NCBI RefSeq assembly: GCF_002091985.1
Contig: NZ_MKKX01000018.1
Span: forward strand, 412,456 to 476,455
DNA: 64,000 bases
Source of the DNA: Rhodococcus sp. 1163
GTDB taxonomy: Bacteria; Actinomycetota; Actinomycetes; Mycobacteriales; Mycobacteriaceae
Reading direction: 5' to 3'
The notes beneath the pieces are model-generated. The model was not told where the DNA came from and made no database searches. It saw nothing but the letters and a program-made list of their open reading frames with translations. This document shows, piece after piece, positions 51,007-59,362 of the stretch. The translations under genes were made by a program, and so were the position numbers. The number at the start of each line of letters is the position of its first letter. Position 1 is the first letter of the stretch.

Positions 51007-51155
51007 CGCTTCAATGGTCCATTCATACGATCAGTTAGCTTGAAGCGCACATTCAAGCGGTGGACGGTCAGCCCCACCCACCGCTTCAATGGTCCATTCA
51101 TACGATCAGTCAGCTTGAAGCGCACATTCAAGCAGCGCACATTCAAGCAGCGAAC
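51007..51155. repeat. 75-bp direct repeat array between ddn-like gene and fgd1
   Basis: Copy 1 starts at 51007 and copy 2 at 51082. Their first 53 bases differ at only one site (TTAGC/TCAGC), and both continue toward CGTCAGCC. Each holds an inverted pair CGCTTCAA ... TTGAAGCG enclosing 23 bases. In copy 2 a 15-bp block (GCGCACATTCAAGCA) is doubled at 51121-51150, which stretches that copy. No gene is likely here. Confidence 0.92.
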
Positions 51156-51157
51156 CG

Positions 51158-52171
51158 TCAGCCAAGCTTGCGAAGCCTCGGTGCCAAATCCTTTTCGAAC
51201 AGTTCGAGGAACCGCTTCTGATCGTGCCCGGGCGCATGGAAGACCAGGTGATTGAGGCCCGCGTCGGTGTACTGCTTGACCTGTTCGACGGCTTCGTCCG
51301 GGTCGGAGGCGACGATCCAACGCTTCGCGACCTGCTCGATCGGCAGTTCGTCGGCTGCCTTCTCCATCTCGATCGGATCTTCGATCGAGTGCTTCTGCTC
51401 CGGTGTCAGTGACAGCGGCGCCCAGAACCGGCAGTTCTCCAACGCCAACTCGGGGTCGGTGTCGTAGGAAATTTTGATCTCGATCATCTTGTCGATCTCG
51501 CCCGAGTCGCGCTCGGCTTTGCCTGCACCTTCCTCGACGGCCGGAAGCAGCTTGTCGGTGTAGAGCTCCATGCCCTTGCCCGAGGTACAGATGAAGCCGT
51601 CGCCCGCTCGGCCTGCATACCGCGCTACGACGGGTCCGCCTGCCGCGATGTAGACCGGGATTCCGCCGTCGGGGACGTCGTAGATCGATGCGCCCTTGGT
51701 GGAGTAGTAGTCGCCTTCGAAGTCGACGCGGTCGCCGAGCCACAGTTCACGCATCAGGCGCACCGATTCACGCAGCCGCGCGAACCGTTCCTTGAAGTCC
51801 GGCCACTCGCCCTTGTATCCGGTTGCGATCTCGTTGAGCGCTTCGCCGGTGCCGACACCGAGCATGATGCGTCCCGGGTAGAGGCAGCCCATGGTCGCGA
51901 ATGCCTGTGCGATGACCGACGGGTTGTAGCGGAATGTCGGCGTCAGGACCGAGGTGCCGAGCTGGATGGTCTTGGTTCGTTCGCCGACCGCGGTCATCCA
52001 TGCGAGCGAGAACGGTGCGTGTCCGCCTTCGTGGCGCCACGGCTGGAAGTGGTCGCTGACTGTCGCCGAGTCCATGCCGTGTGCCTCGGCGAGAACACCG
52101 AGTTCGACGAGATCCCGTGGGCCGAACTGCTCGGCCGACGCCTTGTATCCGAGCTTCAGAGCCTGTGCCAC
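51158..52171 (-). CDS. fgd1: F420-dependent glucose-6-phosphate dehydrogenase
   Basis: Oxidises glucose 6-phosphate while reducing coenzyme F420. The 337-residue luciferase-like barrel has [40 protein letters not shown] (active-site His/Trp region), [34 protein letters not shown] and [20 protein letters not shown], very close to mycobacterial FGD1. Same position relative to pta-ackA as Rv0407-Rv0409. Start ATG 52171. Confidence 0.97.
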   Translation of the reverse strand: MAQALKLGYKASAEQFGPRDLVELGVLAEAHGMDSATVSDHFQPWRHEGGHAPFSLAWMTAVGERTKTIQLGTSVLTPTFRYNPSVIAQAFATMGCLYPGRIMLGVGTGEALNEIATGYKGEWPDFKERFARLRESVRLMRELWLGDRVDFEGDYYSTKGASIYDVPDGGIPVYIAAGGPVVARYAGRAGDGFICTSGKGMELYTDKLLPAVEEGAGKAERDSGEIDKMIEIKISYDTDPELALENCRFWAPLSLTPEQKHSIEDPIEMEKAADELPIEQVAKRWIVASDPDEAVEQVKQYTDAGLNHLVFHAPGHDQKRFLELFEKDLAPRLRKLG

Positions 52172-52250
52172 GCGCTACTCCTTCGTTAAATGTCACTAAT
52201 GCCTCGATTGTGCCCTTCCCGCCGCGGCGACGAACACACCGGTACTGGTC

Positions 52251-52592
52251 CTAGGTGATACCGAGCACGGTGACGACTGCGGCGAGGATTGCGATGAGTC
52301 CGATTCCGACGGAGAAAATCCACAGCTCTGTCGCCTCGGGCATCGGCGCTCCTCGCTCGAGGGCGTGCTTGACCTGCATCCAGCGTCGCAAGCCGACGAA
52401 GGCTGCGGCCCCGCCCATCAGGATCAGTGTCAAGCCGAGACCGGTCCGTACCCATCCGGTACTGAAATCAGGAACCAGATGTACGACGGCGATGCCGCCG
52501 GCGAGCAAGCCGAGAGCTGTGCGCATCCACGCGAGGAACGTGCGTTCGCTGGCGAGGGTGAAACGCTCGTCCGGGCGGTCGGGTTGGGTCAT
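52251..52592 (-). CDS. DUF202 membrane protein
   Basis: A 113-residue protein with the DUF202 opening RFTLASERTFLAWMRTALGL and three helices (the first continuing to VVHLV, a second TGLGLTLILMGGAAAFVGL, a third IFSVGIGLIAILAAVVTVL). The ATG at 52592 (MTQPDRPDER) begins the family region; upstream reading belongs to another gene's shadow. Function unknown; members are common in actinobacteria. Confidence 0.9.
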   Translation of the reverse strand: MTQPDRPDERFTLASERTFLAWMRTALGLLAGGIAVVHLVPDFSTGWVRTGLGLTLILMGGAAAFVGLRRWMQVKHALERGAPMPEATELWIFSVGIGLIAILAAVVTVLGIT

Positions 52593-52630
52593 GCCCCCAT
52601 GGTGCCCCAGTTCCCCCTTGTATTCGAACA

Positions 52631-53338
52631 CTAGGCAGGCGTGCGCGCCAAGGTCATCAAAGATTCTTCGCGGAGGACGAACCCGATCGACAGATACAGC
52701 CTGATTGCGCCGACGTTCGCCGCCGACGCGTGCAGGAACGGGGTCTCCCCGCGCTCGCGGATACCGTGCCCGACTGCGCGGACGAGCTGGGTAGCAAGCC
52801 CTCGTCCGCGATACGCCGGATCGGTACAGACCGCGCTGATTTCGGTCCATCCCGGTGGATGCATCCGTTCGCCTGCCATGGCGACCAGCGCACCGTTTTC
52901 GCGGATGCCCAGGTAAGTGCCGAGCTCGTATGTCCGCGGCAGAAACGGGCCGGGCTGTGTGCGGGCGATGAGATCTTCCATCTCGGGGACGTCGGCGGCG
53001 CCGAGCCGGACGGCCTCCGGCAACGGACTGGTCTCGAGGCCACTGCCGTCGAGCTGCACGATCCCGAACTTGTCGATCAGCTCCCAGCCGTCGGGAAGGG
53101 TGTGCCCGGTACCGCGGAGCGATACGACGGCGCGGGGTCCGAACAGCGTTCGTACGTCCTTCCAGTCCTGCTCCTTCATCGGCGACGGGTGCCCGAGAAA
53201 CGGCGCGACCTCGGGGTCGAATCGCGAAACGCGTCCCAGCGTGCGTGCGAACCGCCGGTGCTCGCCGAGCAGCGACTCGACTACGGGATTGTCGAGAGGG
53301 TGCACGCCCTGCGTCTGATCTACTACCTGAGAACTCAC
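52631..53338 (-). CDS. GNAT acetyltransferase
   Basis: A 235-residue protein whose C-terminal half is a GNAT domain: VRLGAADVPEMEDLIARTQP, ISAVCTDPAYRGRGLATQLV (acetyl-CoA loop) and LHASAANVGAIRLYLSIGF. The N-terminal half has a FR47-like arrangement. The GTG at 53338 (MSSQVVDQTQG) is preferred over longer reading; AGGAGAAAGG lies upstream. Substrate unknown. Confidence 0.88.
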   Translation of the reverse strand: MSSQVVDQTQGVHPLDNPVVESLLGEHRRFARTLGRVSRFDPEVAPFLGHPSPMKEQDWKDVRTLFGPRAVVSLRGTGHTLPDGWELIDKFGIVQLDGSGLETSPLPEAVRLGAADVPEMEDLIARTQPGPFLPRTYELGTYLGIRENGALVAMAGERMHPPGWTEISAVCTDPAYRGRGLATQLVRAVGHGIRERGETPFLHASAANVGAIRLYLSIGFVLREESLMTLARTPA

Positions 53339-53512
53339 TCGTTCCGACCTTTCTCCTGGGGCTATGACGGTGCAACGTTTCGACGGGCAGTCTCCATCCC
53401 GAAAGCCGAGATACCCCATCCGAGTCGGAACTTAATCGGCGGTTTTGGTTTGGAACCGGCGGGCATCGGAGAACATGGGTTCAGGACGTGTCACCTAGCG
53501 AAACGAGTGAAC

Positions 53513-53719
53513 ATGAGCGACAACATCTACCGCGTGACCGAGATCGTCGGAACCTCGACGGAGAGTTCCGACGACGCCATTCGCAAGGCCATCTCCCGCG
53601 CGAACTCCACGTTGAACAATCTCGATTGGTTCGAGGTCGTCGAGACGCGTGGACATATCGAGGATGGCGCAATCGCTCACTTCCAGGTCATGATCAAGGT
53701 CGGCTTCAAGCTCGAATAA
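53513..53719 (+). CDS. Dodecin (flavin-storage protein)
   Basis: A 68-residue protein, MSDNIYRVTEIVGTSTESSD through SRANSTLNNLDWFEVVETRG to HFQVMIKVGFKLE. This matches dodecins, 12-subunit shells that bind FMN or FAD, with the flavin-stacking Trp in LDWFEV. The ATG at 53513 is chosen by homology. Divergent from the GNAT gene; a strong hairpin follows. The 174-bp upstream region presumably holds both promoters. Confidence 0.95.
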   Translation: MSDNIYRVTEIVGTSTESSDDAIRKAISRANSTLNNLDWFEVVETRGHIEDGAIAHFQVMIKVGFKLE

Positions 53720-53739
53720 TCCGACTCGAACCTGGACAG

Positions 53740-53781
53740 CCCCGAGGACGCACGCGCGGTAGTGCGTCGTACGCCTCGGGG
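53740..53781. terminator. Bidirectional hairpin terminator after dodecin
   Basis: Outer stem CCCCGAGG/CCTCGGGG and inner stem ACGCAC/GTGCGT around an 8-nt loop, lying between the stops of the convergent dodecin and lipase genes. Confidence 0.85.
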
Positions 53782-53792
53782 TGCACGGTAAG

Positions 53793-54605
53793 TCAGCCGA
53801 GCCATGCCCGGTCCTCCTCTTCGGTCGGTTCCGCTTGTTCGACAACGAAATTCGCGATCGCCACCGCGGTCCGCCGATGCCCGGTCTCGTTGAGGACGTC
53901 ATGGCGCGCCCCGGCAATCTCTCGCAGTGTCAGGCTCGGTACGACATCGGCCCACCGTCGCACACCCTCGATCGGGGCCACTCGGTCCAACGTGCCGTGC
54001 ACTGCCAGTACCGGGAGCCGCAGCGAGATCAGGTCGGCGTCGAATCGCTTCCACGCCCGTGACAGTTCCTGCGCCAGAAGCGCTCCCGCGTCGCTGCTGA
54101 CGAAGGCAAGCGGATCGTTGACCAATGCGTCGAGATAGAAGGGATCGTTGGAAAGCTCACTCGGATCGAGTTCGAATTGTTGGGCATCGGGATCGAGCCA
54201 CGGAACCGGGGACAGCGGCGCTCCCGAGATGACTGCGCCGACGTACCGATCAGGAGCGTCGAGGACCGCGAGCGTGGCCACCGCGGCACCGAGGGAATGG
54301 CCAACCACGACGATCGGCAGCTCCGACGCGGCCGATCGGGCGAGCGAAGTCAGTGTCGCGGCATCGTCGCCCAGTTCACGAAATGAGCCGAAATTTCCGC
54401 GATCGCCGGGAGAGAGTCCGTGACCGCGGTGATCGAGCGCCCAGAACTCGACGCCGTCCGAACTCAACGAGTCCGCAAGACGGTGGTACAGGCCGGAATG
54501 CTCGCCGTACCCGTGCAGAAACACCACCGACACCCGTGGGGCCTCCGCAGCCCAATGTCGGTAGTAAATCGGACCCGATACCCCGTCGAAAAATGGCACG
54601 TCCAC
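53793..54605 (-). CDS. Alpha/beta hydrolase, monoacylglycerol lipase type
   Basis: A 270-residue S33/lysophospholipase-like enzyme. Oxyanion segment VVFLHGYGEHSGLYHRLA, ALDHRGHGLSPGDRG, nucleophile Ser in VVVGHSLGAAVAT, Asp in VHGTLDRVAP and His in GARHDVLNE form the full triad, as in mycobacterial monoglyceride lipase (Rv0183). It probably releases fatty acids from monoacylglycerols. No signal peptide. Confidence 0.9.
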   Translation of the reverse strand: MDVPFFDGVSGPIYYRHWAAEAPRVSVVFLHGYGEHSGLYHRLADSLSSDGVEFWALDHRGHGLSPGDRGNFGSFRELGDDAATLTSLARSAASELPIVVVGHSLGAAVATLAVLDAPDRYVGAVISGAPLSPVPWLDPDAQQFELDPSELSNDPFYLDALVNDPLAFVSSDAGALLAQELSRAWKRFDADLISLRLPVLAVHGTLDRVAPIEGVRRWADVVPSLTLREIAGARHDVLNETGHRRTAVAIANFVVEQAEPTEEEDRAWLG

Positions 54606-54644
54606 AACTCCATCACTGCCTCATGTGCGCGTCAACGGTTCGGA

Positions 54645-54968
54645 TCAGCTCGCCGCCGATCCGACTTCGATCAACAGGACACCACCGATGATGAGCGCAA
54701 TTCCGGCCGTCATGATCCAGGTGAGTGGCTCCTTGAACAGCAACCGTCCGGCAATGGCCGTCAACGCAACCCCGCAAGCGGCCCAGACTCCGTACGCGAC
54801 ACCGATGGCCATCCCCGCGGAGAGTGTCAGTGACAGCAGCGCGAATGCGGCGATGTATCCCAGCACAACCGGGATCAGCCACAGTTTCACTCGCCCGCCT
54901 TCCGACGCTCGTAGTGACAGCGTCGCAGCAACTTCGGTGGCGATGGCACCTGCCAACAACCACCACAT
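54645..54968 (-). CDS. SMR-family multidrug efflux protein, subunit 2
   Basis: A 107-residue four-helix protein with the conserved membrane Glu in AGAIATEVAATLSLRAS, GVAYGVWAACGVALTA and LLFKEPLTWIMTAGIALII. Its ATG overlaps the stop of a second SMR gene by one base, so the two are probably made as a heterodimer like EbrAB or YkkCD, exporting cationic drugs or guanidinium-like compounds with proton antiport. Confidence 0.92.
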   Translation of the reverse strand: MWWLLAGAIATEVAATLSLRASEGGRVKLWLIPVVLGYIAAFALLSLTLSAGMAIGVAYGVWAACGVALTAIAGRLLFKEPLTWIMTAGIALIIGGVLLIEVGSAAS

Positions 54969-55333
54969 CAGAGGTCGACCTTGCGTGCTGCACGTCCTGA
55001 GCCGACTTCGACGAGAACCACTCCCCCGATGACGAGGACGACGCCGGCGATCATGGTGACGGTCAAGGGCTCACTGAAGACGGCAGTGCCGAGTATCGCG
55101 GTCAGCGCGATTCCGGCTGCCGCCCAGATGCCGTAGGTCTTGCCGATCGGCGCCCCGCTCCGCAGGATCATCGACAGCAGTACGAACGATGCTCCGTATC
55201 CGGCCACCACCACCGCGTACCAGGCTGGGGCATCGAGTGCTGCCTTCAACGACAGGGACGCCGCGACCTCGGTGGTGATGGCAGCCGCCAGCAGCACCCA
55301 TACCCGTGTGCTCACTTCGTTGCCTGCATGCAC
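54968..55333 (-). CDS. SMR-family multidrug efflux protein, subunit 1
   Basis: A 121-residue SMR protein: AAAITTEVAASLSLKAALDA with the conserved Glu, GKTYGIWAAAGIALTAILG and VFSEPLTVTMIAGVVLVIGG. About half identical to the downstream partner. The start is ATG 55333 or, by comparison with the partner's length, GTG 55315 (MSTRVWVLL). A divergent MFS exporter gene begins 150 bp away. Confidence 0.92.
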   Translation of the reverse strand: MHAGNEVSTRVWVLLAAAITTEVAASLSLKAALDAPAWYAVVVAGYGASFVLLSMILRSGAPIGKTYGIWAAAGIALTAILGTAVFSEPLTVTMIAGVVLVIGGVVLVEVGSGRAARKVDL

Positions 55334-55398
55334 ATGATGGTCCCACCCCCCACCGCCCTACTGCCCGCAAGGTCAGCCGAGTTCGACGCGTCCCCGGA

Positions 55399-55438
55399 TT
55401 GACGGATTGAGTCAGGTGAATTAACTTTGGTCAGTCAA
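55399..55438 (+). promoter_or_regulatory. Probable promoter and operator of the MFS gene
   Basis: TTGACG, 17 bases, TAACTT is a good sigma-A-like promoter in an AT-rich patch. The adjoining pseudo-palindrome TTGGTCAGTCAA (55427-55438), overlapping the -10 end, looks like a TetR-type site. No regulator gene is nearby. Confidence 0.45.
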
Positions 55439-55487
55439 CTGCTTTAGAAATTCTTTTTGCTATTACTCATATGCCCCGGAGGCACTT

Positions 55488-56975
55488 ATGTCCCAACGCT
55501 CGGCCGGCACCGCCCCCGCGGTCTCTGATTCCACGAAAGGCGCCGGCACGGGTCCAATAGTCGCGGTCCTGTCGTTTGCGGGAGTCGTGGTCGCGCTCAT
55601 GCAGACCTTGGTCATTCCGCTGATCCCCCAGCTCCCCACCCTGTTGAACACATCTGCGTCGAACGCTGCCTGGGTGATCACCGCAACGTTGCTCGCCGGA
55701 GCTGTAGCGGTCCCCATGATGGGCCGCCTCGGTGACATGTACGGCAAGCGCAGGATGCTCCTCGTCGGTCTGGCTCTGCTCGTCGTCGGATCGGTCATCG
55801 GCGCATTGAGCGCATCCGTGGTGCCACTCGTCGTCGGCCGCACCTTTCAGGGTTTCGCAGCCGGTGTGATCCCGCTCGGAATCAGCGTCATGCGCGATGT
55901 CCTTCCTGCCAAGAAGCTCGCAAGTTCGATTGCCCTGATGAGCGCGTCGCTCGGCGTCGGCGGAGCCCTCGGAATACCCGCGGCCTCACTGATCGCCGAG
56001 TACGCAAGCTGGCATTACTTGTTCTGGGCGGCCTCCGCCCTCGGGGTCTTCGTCATCGGCCTGGTCATGGCAGTGGTACCCGAATCCAAGGTCCGTACCG
56101 GTGGGCGCTTCGACTTCGCCGGAGCGGCATCCTTGTCGGTCGCACTCATCACCTTGCTTCTCGCAATTTCCAAAGGTTCGAGTTGGGGATGGACCAGCGC
56201 CCTGACACTGGGCATGCTCGCTGCCTCACTCGTATCGTTCGTCTTCTGGGGATGGTGGGAACTGCGCACCGCAGAGCCACTGGTCGACCTCCGCGTCACC
56301 GTTCGTCGGCAGGTTCTCTTCACCAACCTCGCCTCCATTTTCGTCGGCTTCGCGCTCTTCGCGATGAGTTTGGTCTTCCCCCAGGTTCTTCAGTTGCCGA
56401 CCTCCACGGGATACGGGTTGGGACAGTCGATCCTCGCTGCCGGCCTGGTGATGGCCCCCTCCGGGCTGGTCATGATGCTCGTCGCACCGATCTCCGCACA
56501 CATCACCACAACGAGAGGCCCGAAAGTCACCATGATGCTGGGTGCGCTCGTCATTGCCGTCGGATACCTGCTCGGCACCCTCACACTCAGCGCGGTATGG
56601 CTTCTGGTCGTCATTTCGATCATCATCGGCGCGGGAATCGGTCTTGCATACGGAGCTATGCCCGCCCTCATCATGGGCGCAGTTCCCGCCTCGGAAACCG
56701 GCGCAGCCAACAGCTTCAACACGCTGATGCGCTCTCTTGGAACATCTTTCGCCAGTGCGGTGGCGGGCGTCATCCTTGCGCAGATGACCATCAGTACCGG
56801 AGCGGTCAGTGTCCCGTCCGAGGCCGCCTTCCATCTGACGATGGCAGTCGCAGCAGGGGCTTCCATTCTTGCCCTCGTACTCTGCATCTTCATCCCGCGC
56901 TTCCAGAGTCCGACCACTTCGACGAAGGTCGAGTCGGCGGCCGAGGCATTCGAACCCGCCACCGCGAGGAACTGA
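55488..56975 (+). CDS. MFS drug exporter, DHA2 (EmrB-like) family
   Basis: A 495-residue transporter with about 14 helices. Motif A between helices 2 and 3 is GRLGDMYGKRRMLLVGL; the helix 4-5 region has RTFQGFAAGVIPLGISVMRD and helix 5 the antiporter motif C-like SASLGVGGALGIPAASLIAE. It probably expels hydrophobic compounds with proton antiport. The ATG at 55488 follows GGAGG. Next to a divergent SMR pair, it makes a small efflux cluster. Confidence 0.93.
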   Translation: MSQRSAGTAPAVSDSTKGAGTGPIVAVLSFAGVVVALMQTLVIPLIPQLPTLLNTSASNAAWVITATLLAGAVAVPMMGRLGDMYGKRRMLLVGLALLVVGSVIGALSASVVPLVVGRTFQGFAAGVIPLGISVMRDVLPAKKLASSIALMSASLGVGGALGIPAASLIAEYASWHYLFWAASALGVFVIGLVMAVVPESKVRTGGRFDFAGAASLSVALITLLLAISKGSSWGWTSALTLGMLAASLVSFVFWGWWELRTAEPLVDLRVTVRRQVLFTNLASIFVGFALFAMSLVFPQVLQLPTSTGYGLGQSILAAGLVMAPSGLVMMLVAPISAHITTTRGPKVTMMLGALVIAVGYLLGTLTLSAVWLLVVISIIIGAGIGLAYGAMPALIMGAVPASETGAANSFNTLMRSLGTSFASAVAGVILAQMTISTGAVSVPSEAAFHLTMAVAAGASILALVLCIFIPRFQSPTTSTKVESAAEAFEPATARN

Positions 56976-57055
56976 AGCCGGGACCGCAGTCTCCGGGTAG
57001 AGGAGTGGCCATGGGGTGTTCGGCGAAATCTGAAAATTCACCTCATGGTCAGACT

Positions 57056-57105
57056 CTCGATGATGGAAAATCTTCCAATCGGCCATTTGCCCGACCATCA
57101 TCGAG
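57056..57105. repeat. 11-bp perfect inverted repeat before the WhiB start
   Basis: CTCGATGATGG (57056-57066) and CCATCATCGAG (57095-57105) enclose 28 bases. The right arm ends 2 bases before the likely whiB ATG, so it could be an operator or a leader hairpin over the ribosome site. Confidence 0.75.
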
Positions 57106-57107
57106 TC

Positions 57108-57374
57108 ATGGCGCCCACAATCGAAGCGTGGCAGTGGCAATTGGACGCGGCCTGCCGCGGCACCAGCTCGGAGGTCTTCTTTTCACCCTCAGGTGAAGGG
57201 CGGACCGCGAGACGAGTGCGCGAAGAACAGGCGAAAGCCCTGTGTGCGGAGTGCCCCGTCCTCACCCAATGCCGACTTTTCGCTCTCTCGTCCAACGAAC
57301 CCTTCGGCGTATGGGGCGGGACAACGGCCCGTGAACGTGCACTCGAGCGTGCCCGGGCGCAAAGGGCCGGATAG
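57108..57374 (+). CDS. WhiB-family iron-sulfur transcription regulator
   Basis: An 88-residue Wbl protein: four cysteines binding a 4Fe-4S cluster (DAACRG, then LCAECPVLTQC), the GVWGG turn and a basic tail (ARERALERARAQRAG) for DNA contact. The ATG at 57108 (MAPTIEAWQWQL) is favoured because the longer frame from 57045 crosses a perfect inverted repeat. Which WhiB subgroup it belongs to is not certain from sequence alone. Confidence 0.92.
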   Translation: MAPTIEAWQWQLDAACRGTSSEVFFSPSGEGRTARRVREEQAKALCAECPVLTQCRLFALSSNEPFGVWGGTTARERALERARAQRAG

Positions 57375-57420
57375 AGCACATCTGCAGCTCTCGAACAGCC
57401 CGGTAGAGCACAATGGTGAT

Positions 57421-58218
57421 GTGAGCTCACCAGAGGAACCGCAGCGTTGGACCTATCTGATGGACATGGACGGCGTCCTCGTGCACGAGGACCACCTCAT
57501 TCCCGGTGCCGACGCGTTCGTTGCCGAATTGCAGTCGAACGACATCCCGTTCGTCGTGCTGACGAACAATTCGATCCGAACTCCCCGGGATCTGCGGGCC
57601 CGTCTGGAAAGAACCGGACTGGACATTCCGGAGAAGGCGATCTGGACTTCCGCGCTGGCCACCGCGAACTTTCTCGGTAATCAGCGACCGGGCGGAAGCG
57701 CATACGTCGTCGGCGAATCCGGCTTGACGACGGCACTGCACGACATCGGTTACGTCCTCACCGACTCCAATCCCGATTACGTGGTGCTCGGTGAAACCCG
57801 GACCTACTCCTTCGAAGCGATCACTACCGCAATCCGCCTGGTCGAGAAGGGCGCACGCTTCATCGCGACCAATCCCGACGCCACCGGCCCATCTCGCGAC
57901 GGCTCACTGCCCGCCACCGGATCCGTCGCCGCACTCATCACCAAGGCGACCGGGAAAGAGCCCTACTACGTGGGTAAGCCGAATGCGCTGATGATGAGGT
58001 CTGCGCTCCGAAAGATCGGCGGCCATTCCGAGAGCACCCTCATGATCGGCGACCGCATGGACACCGACATCGTGTCCGGACTCGAAGCGGGGCTGCAGAC
58101 CATCCTGGTGTTGACGGGCATTTCGACGGCGGCGTCGGTGGAGCAGTACCCGTTCCGCCCGACCAAGGTCATCAACTCGGTGGCAGATCTGGTCGGTCGC
58201 ACCCAGACTCCCTTCTGA
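57421..58218 (+). CDS. HAD-IIA (NagD-like) phosphatase
   Basis: A 265-residue hydrolase: nucleophile motif LMDMDGVLVHED, motif II FVVLTNNSIRTPRDL, a C2-type cap with LATANFLGNQRPGGSAYVVG, motif III Lys in YYVGKPNALMMR and motif IV MIGDRMDTDIVSGLEAG. NagD relatives dephosphorylate sugar phosphates or nucleotides; the exact substrate is unknown. The GTG at 57421 (MSSPEEPQRW) begins the conserved part. Its stop overlaps the ATG of the isochorismate synthase gene by one base. Confidence 0.9.
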   Translation: MSSPEEPQRWTYLMDMDGVLVHEDHLIPGADAFVAELQSNDIPFVVLTNNSIRTPRDLRARLERTGLDIPEKAIWTSALATANFLGNQRPGGSAYVVGESGLTTALHDIGYVLTDSNPDYVVLGETRTYSFEAITTAIRLVEKGARFIATNPDATGPSRDGSLPATGSVAALITKATGKEPYYVGKPNALMMRSALRKIGGHSESTLMIGDRMDTDIVSGLEAGLQTILVLTGISTAASVEQYPFRPTKVINSVADLVGRTQTPF

Positions 58219-59333
58219 TGGACCGAGCTATCCCGGACCATTCCGCCAACCTGAACAGCGGCACGTTCGTGTTGTCCCGCAGCGACTACAGCGTCGAAGC
58301 CAGGGGAACCGATCGTTGCTATCCGTCCGTCCAGGACGCTGTCGACGCTGTCCGTGTTGGGCGCTCCGTCGTCGGGGCGCTACCGTTCGATGTCGCCGAC
58401 CCAGCGGCACTGGTCGAGCCGCTCGAACTGATCCGGCGGCAGGGTCCGTGGCAGCCATCGGGGACCGTGGTTCCACTGCCGAGCGTGCACATCGGTGGGC
58501 AGATCCCGTCCTCGGCGGTGCACGTCGAGCGAGTACGGGCGCTCGTGGATGCGTTGCGAGCAGGCGAGGCGCAGAAAGTGGTGCTGGCGCGGTCACTGCA
58601 ACTGCATGCGGATGGACCGATCCCCCCACTCTCGCTTCTCGACGCGTTGGTGCGTGCAGATCGACTCGGCAACGGTTTCGCCGTCGACCTGTCCGCGGCA
58701 GGCGGCGACTTCTTGGGTAAATACCTGGTCGGTTCCAGCCCCGAGCTGCTGGTACGACGCCGCGGCACCACGGTCACCTGTCACCCCTTCGCCGGTACCG
58801 CAGCGCGTAGCGAAGATCCCCGGATGGACGCGGAGATCGCAGCACGATTACAGGCGAGTACGAAAGACCAAGCCGAACACCGTTTCGTGGTCGAGGAAAT
58901 TCGAGCGGCGTTGGAGCCGCTCTGCGCAGAGCTCGATATCCCAGAGTGGCCGCAGCTCAGTAGCACTCCGCAGCTATGGCATCTCAGTACACCGATCACC
59001 GGCGTTCTCCGAGACGAAGCAACAACCGCGCTCGAGGTAGCACTCGCCCTGCATCCGACCGCCGCCGTCGCCGGAGTTCCACGCGCAGCGGCCATGGAGG
59101 CGATCGCACGCATCGAAGGAAAACGCGGCTTCTACGCCGGCACGGTCGGCTGGACGGACGGCGCCGGAAACGGCGAATGGATGGTCGCGATCCGAGGCCT
59201 CGAGCTTGCGGCAGGCGGACTCTCGGCCGTCGCAACAGCCGGCGGCGGGATCGTCGAAGCTTCCGATCCCGACGCCGAACTTGCCGAAACGACTGCAAAG
59301 TTCCGGACGATTCTCTCTGCCCTGGGCCTCTAG
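58218..59333 (+). CDS. entC: Isochorismate synthase
   Basis: Converts chorismate to isochorismate for siderophore or menaquinone synthesis. The 371-residue chorismate-utilising domain has KVVLARSLQLHAD, FLVGSSPELLVRR-like YLVGSSPELLVRR, HPFAGTAARSEDP, TPITGVLRDEATTALEVALA and FYAGTVGWTDGAGNGEWMVA. It lacks flanking siderophore genes here, so the end product is open. It resembles Rv3215, which is also outside the mycobactin cluster. Confidence 0.92.
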   Translation: MDRAIPDHSANLNSGTFVLSRSDYSVEARGTDRCYPSVQDAVDAVRVGRSVVGALPFDVADPAALVEPLELIRRQGPWQPSGTVVPLPSVHIGGQIPSSAVHVERVRALVDALRAGEAQKVVLARSLQLHADGPIPPLSLLDALVRADRLGNGFAVDLSAAGGDFLGKYLVGSSPELLVRRRGTTVTCHPFAGTAARSEDPRMDAEIAARLQASTKDQAEHRFVVEEIRAALEPLCAELDIPEWPQLSSTPQLWHLSTPITGVLRDEATTALEVALALHPTAAVAGVPRAAAMEAIARIEGKRGFYAGTVGWTDGAGNGEWMVAIRGLELAAGGLSAVATAGGGIVEASDPDAELAETTAKFRTILSALGL

Positions 59334-59362
59334 CCGAACCGACAGTGCGTGCGGACGAGCAG

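Noticed and set aside
52593..53375. Upstream extension of the DUF202 frame to 374 codons
   Set aside because: The extension is arginine-rich and overlaps the real GNAT gene in another frame; DUF202 begins at the ATG at 52592.
55334..55398. Guanidine riboswitch upstream of the SMR pair
   Set aside because: No paired ACGR hairpins (type II) or the conserved type III core could be found in the minus-strand leader.
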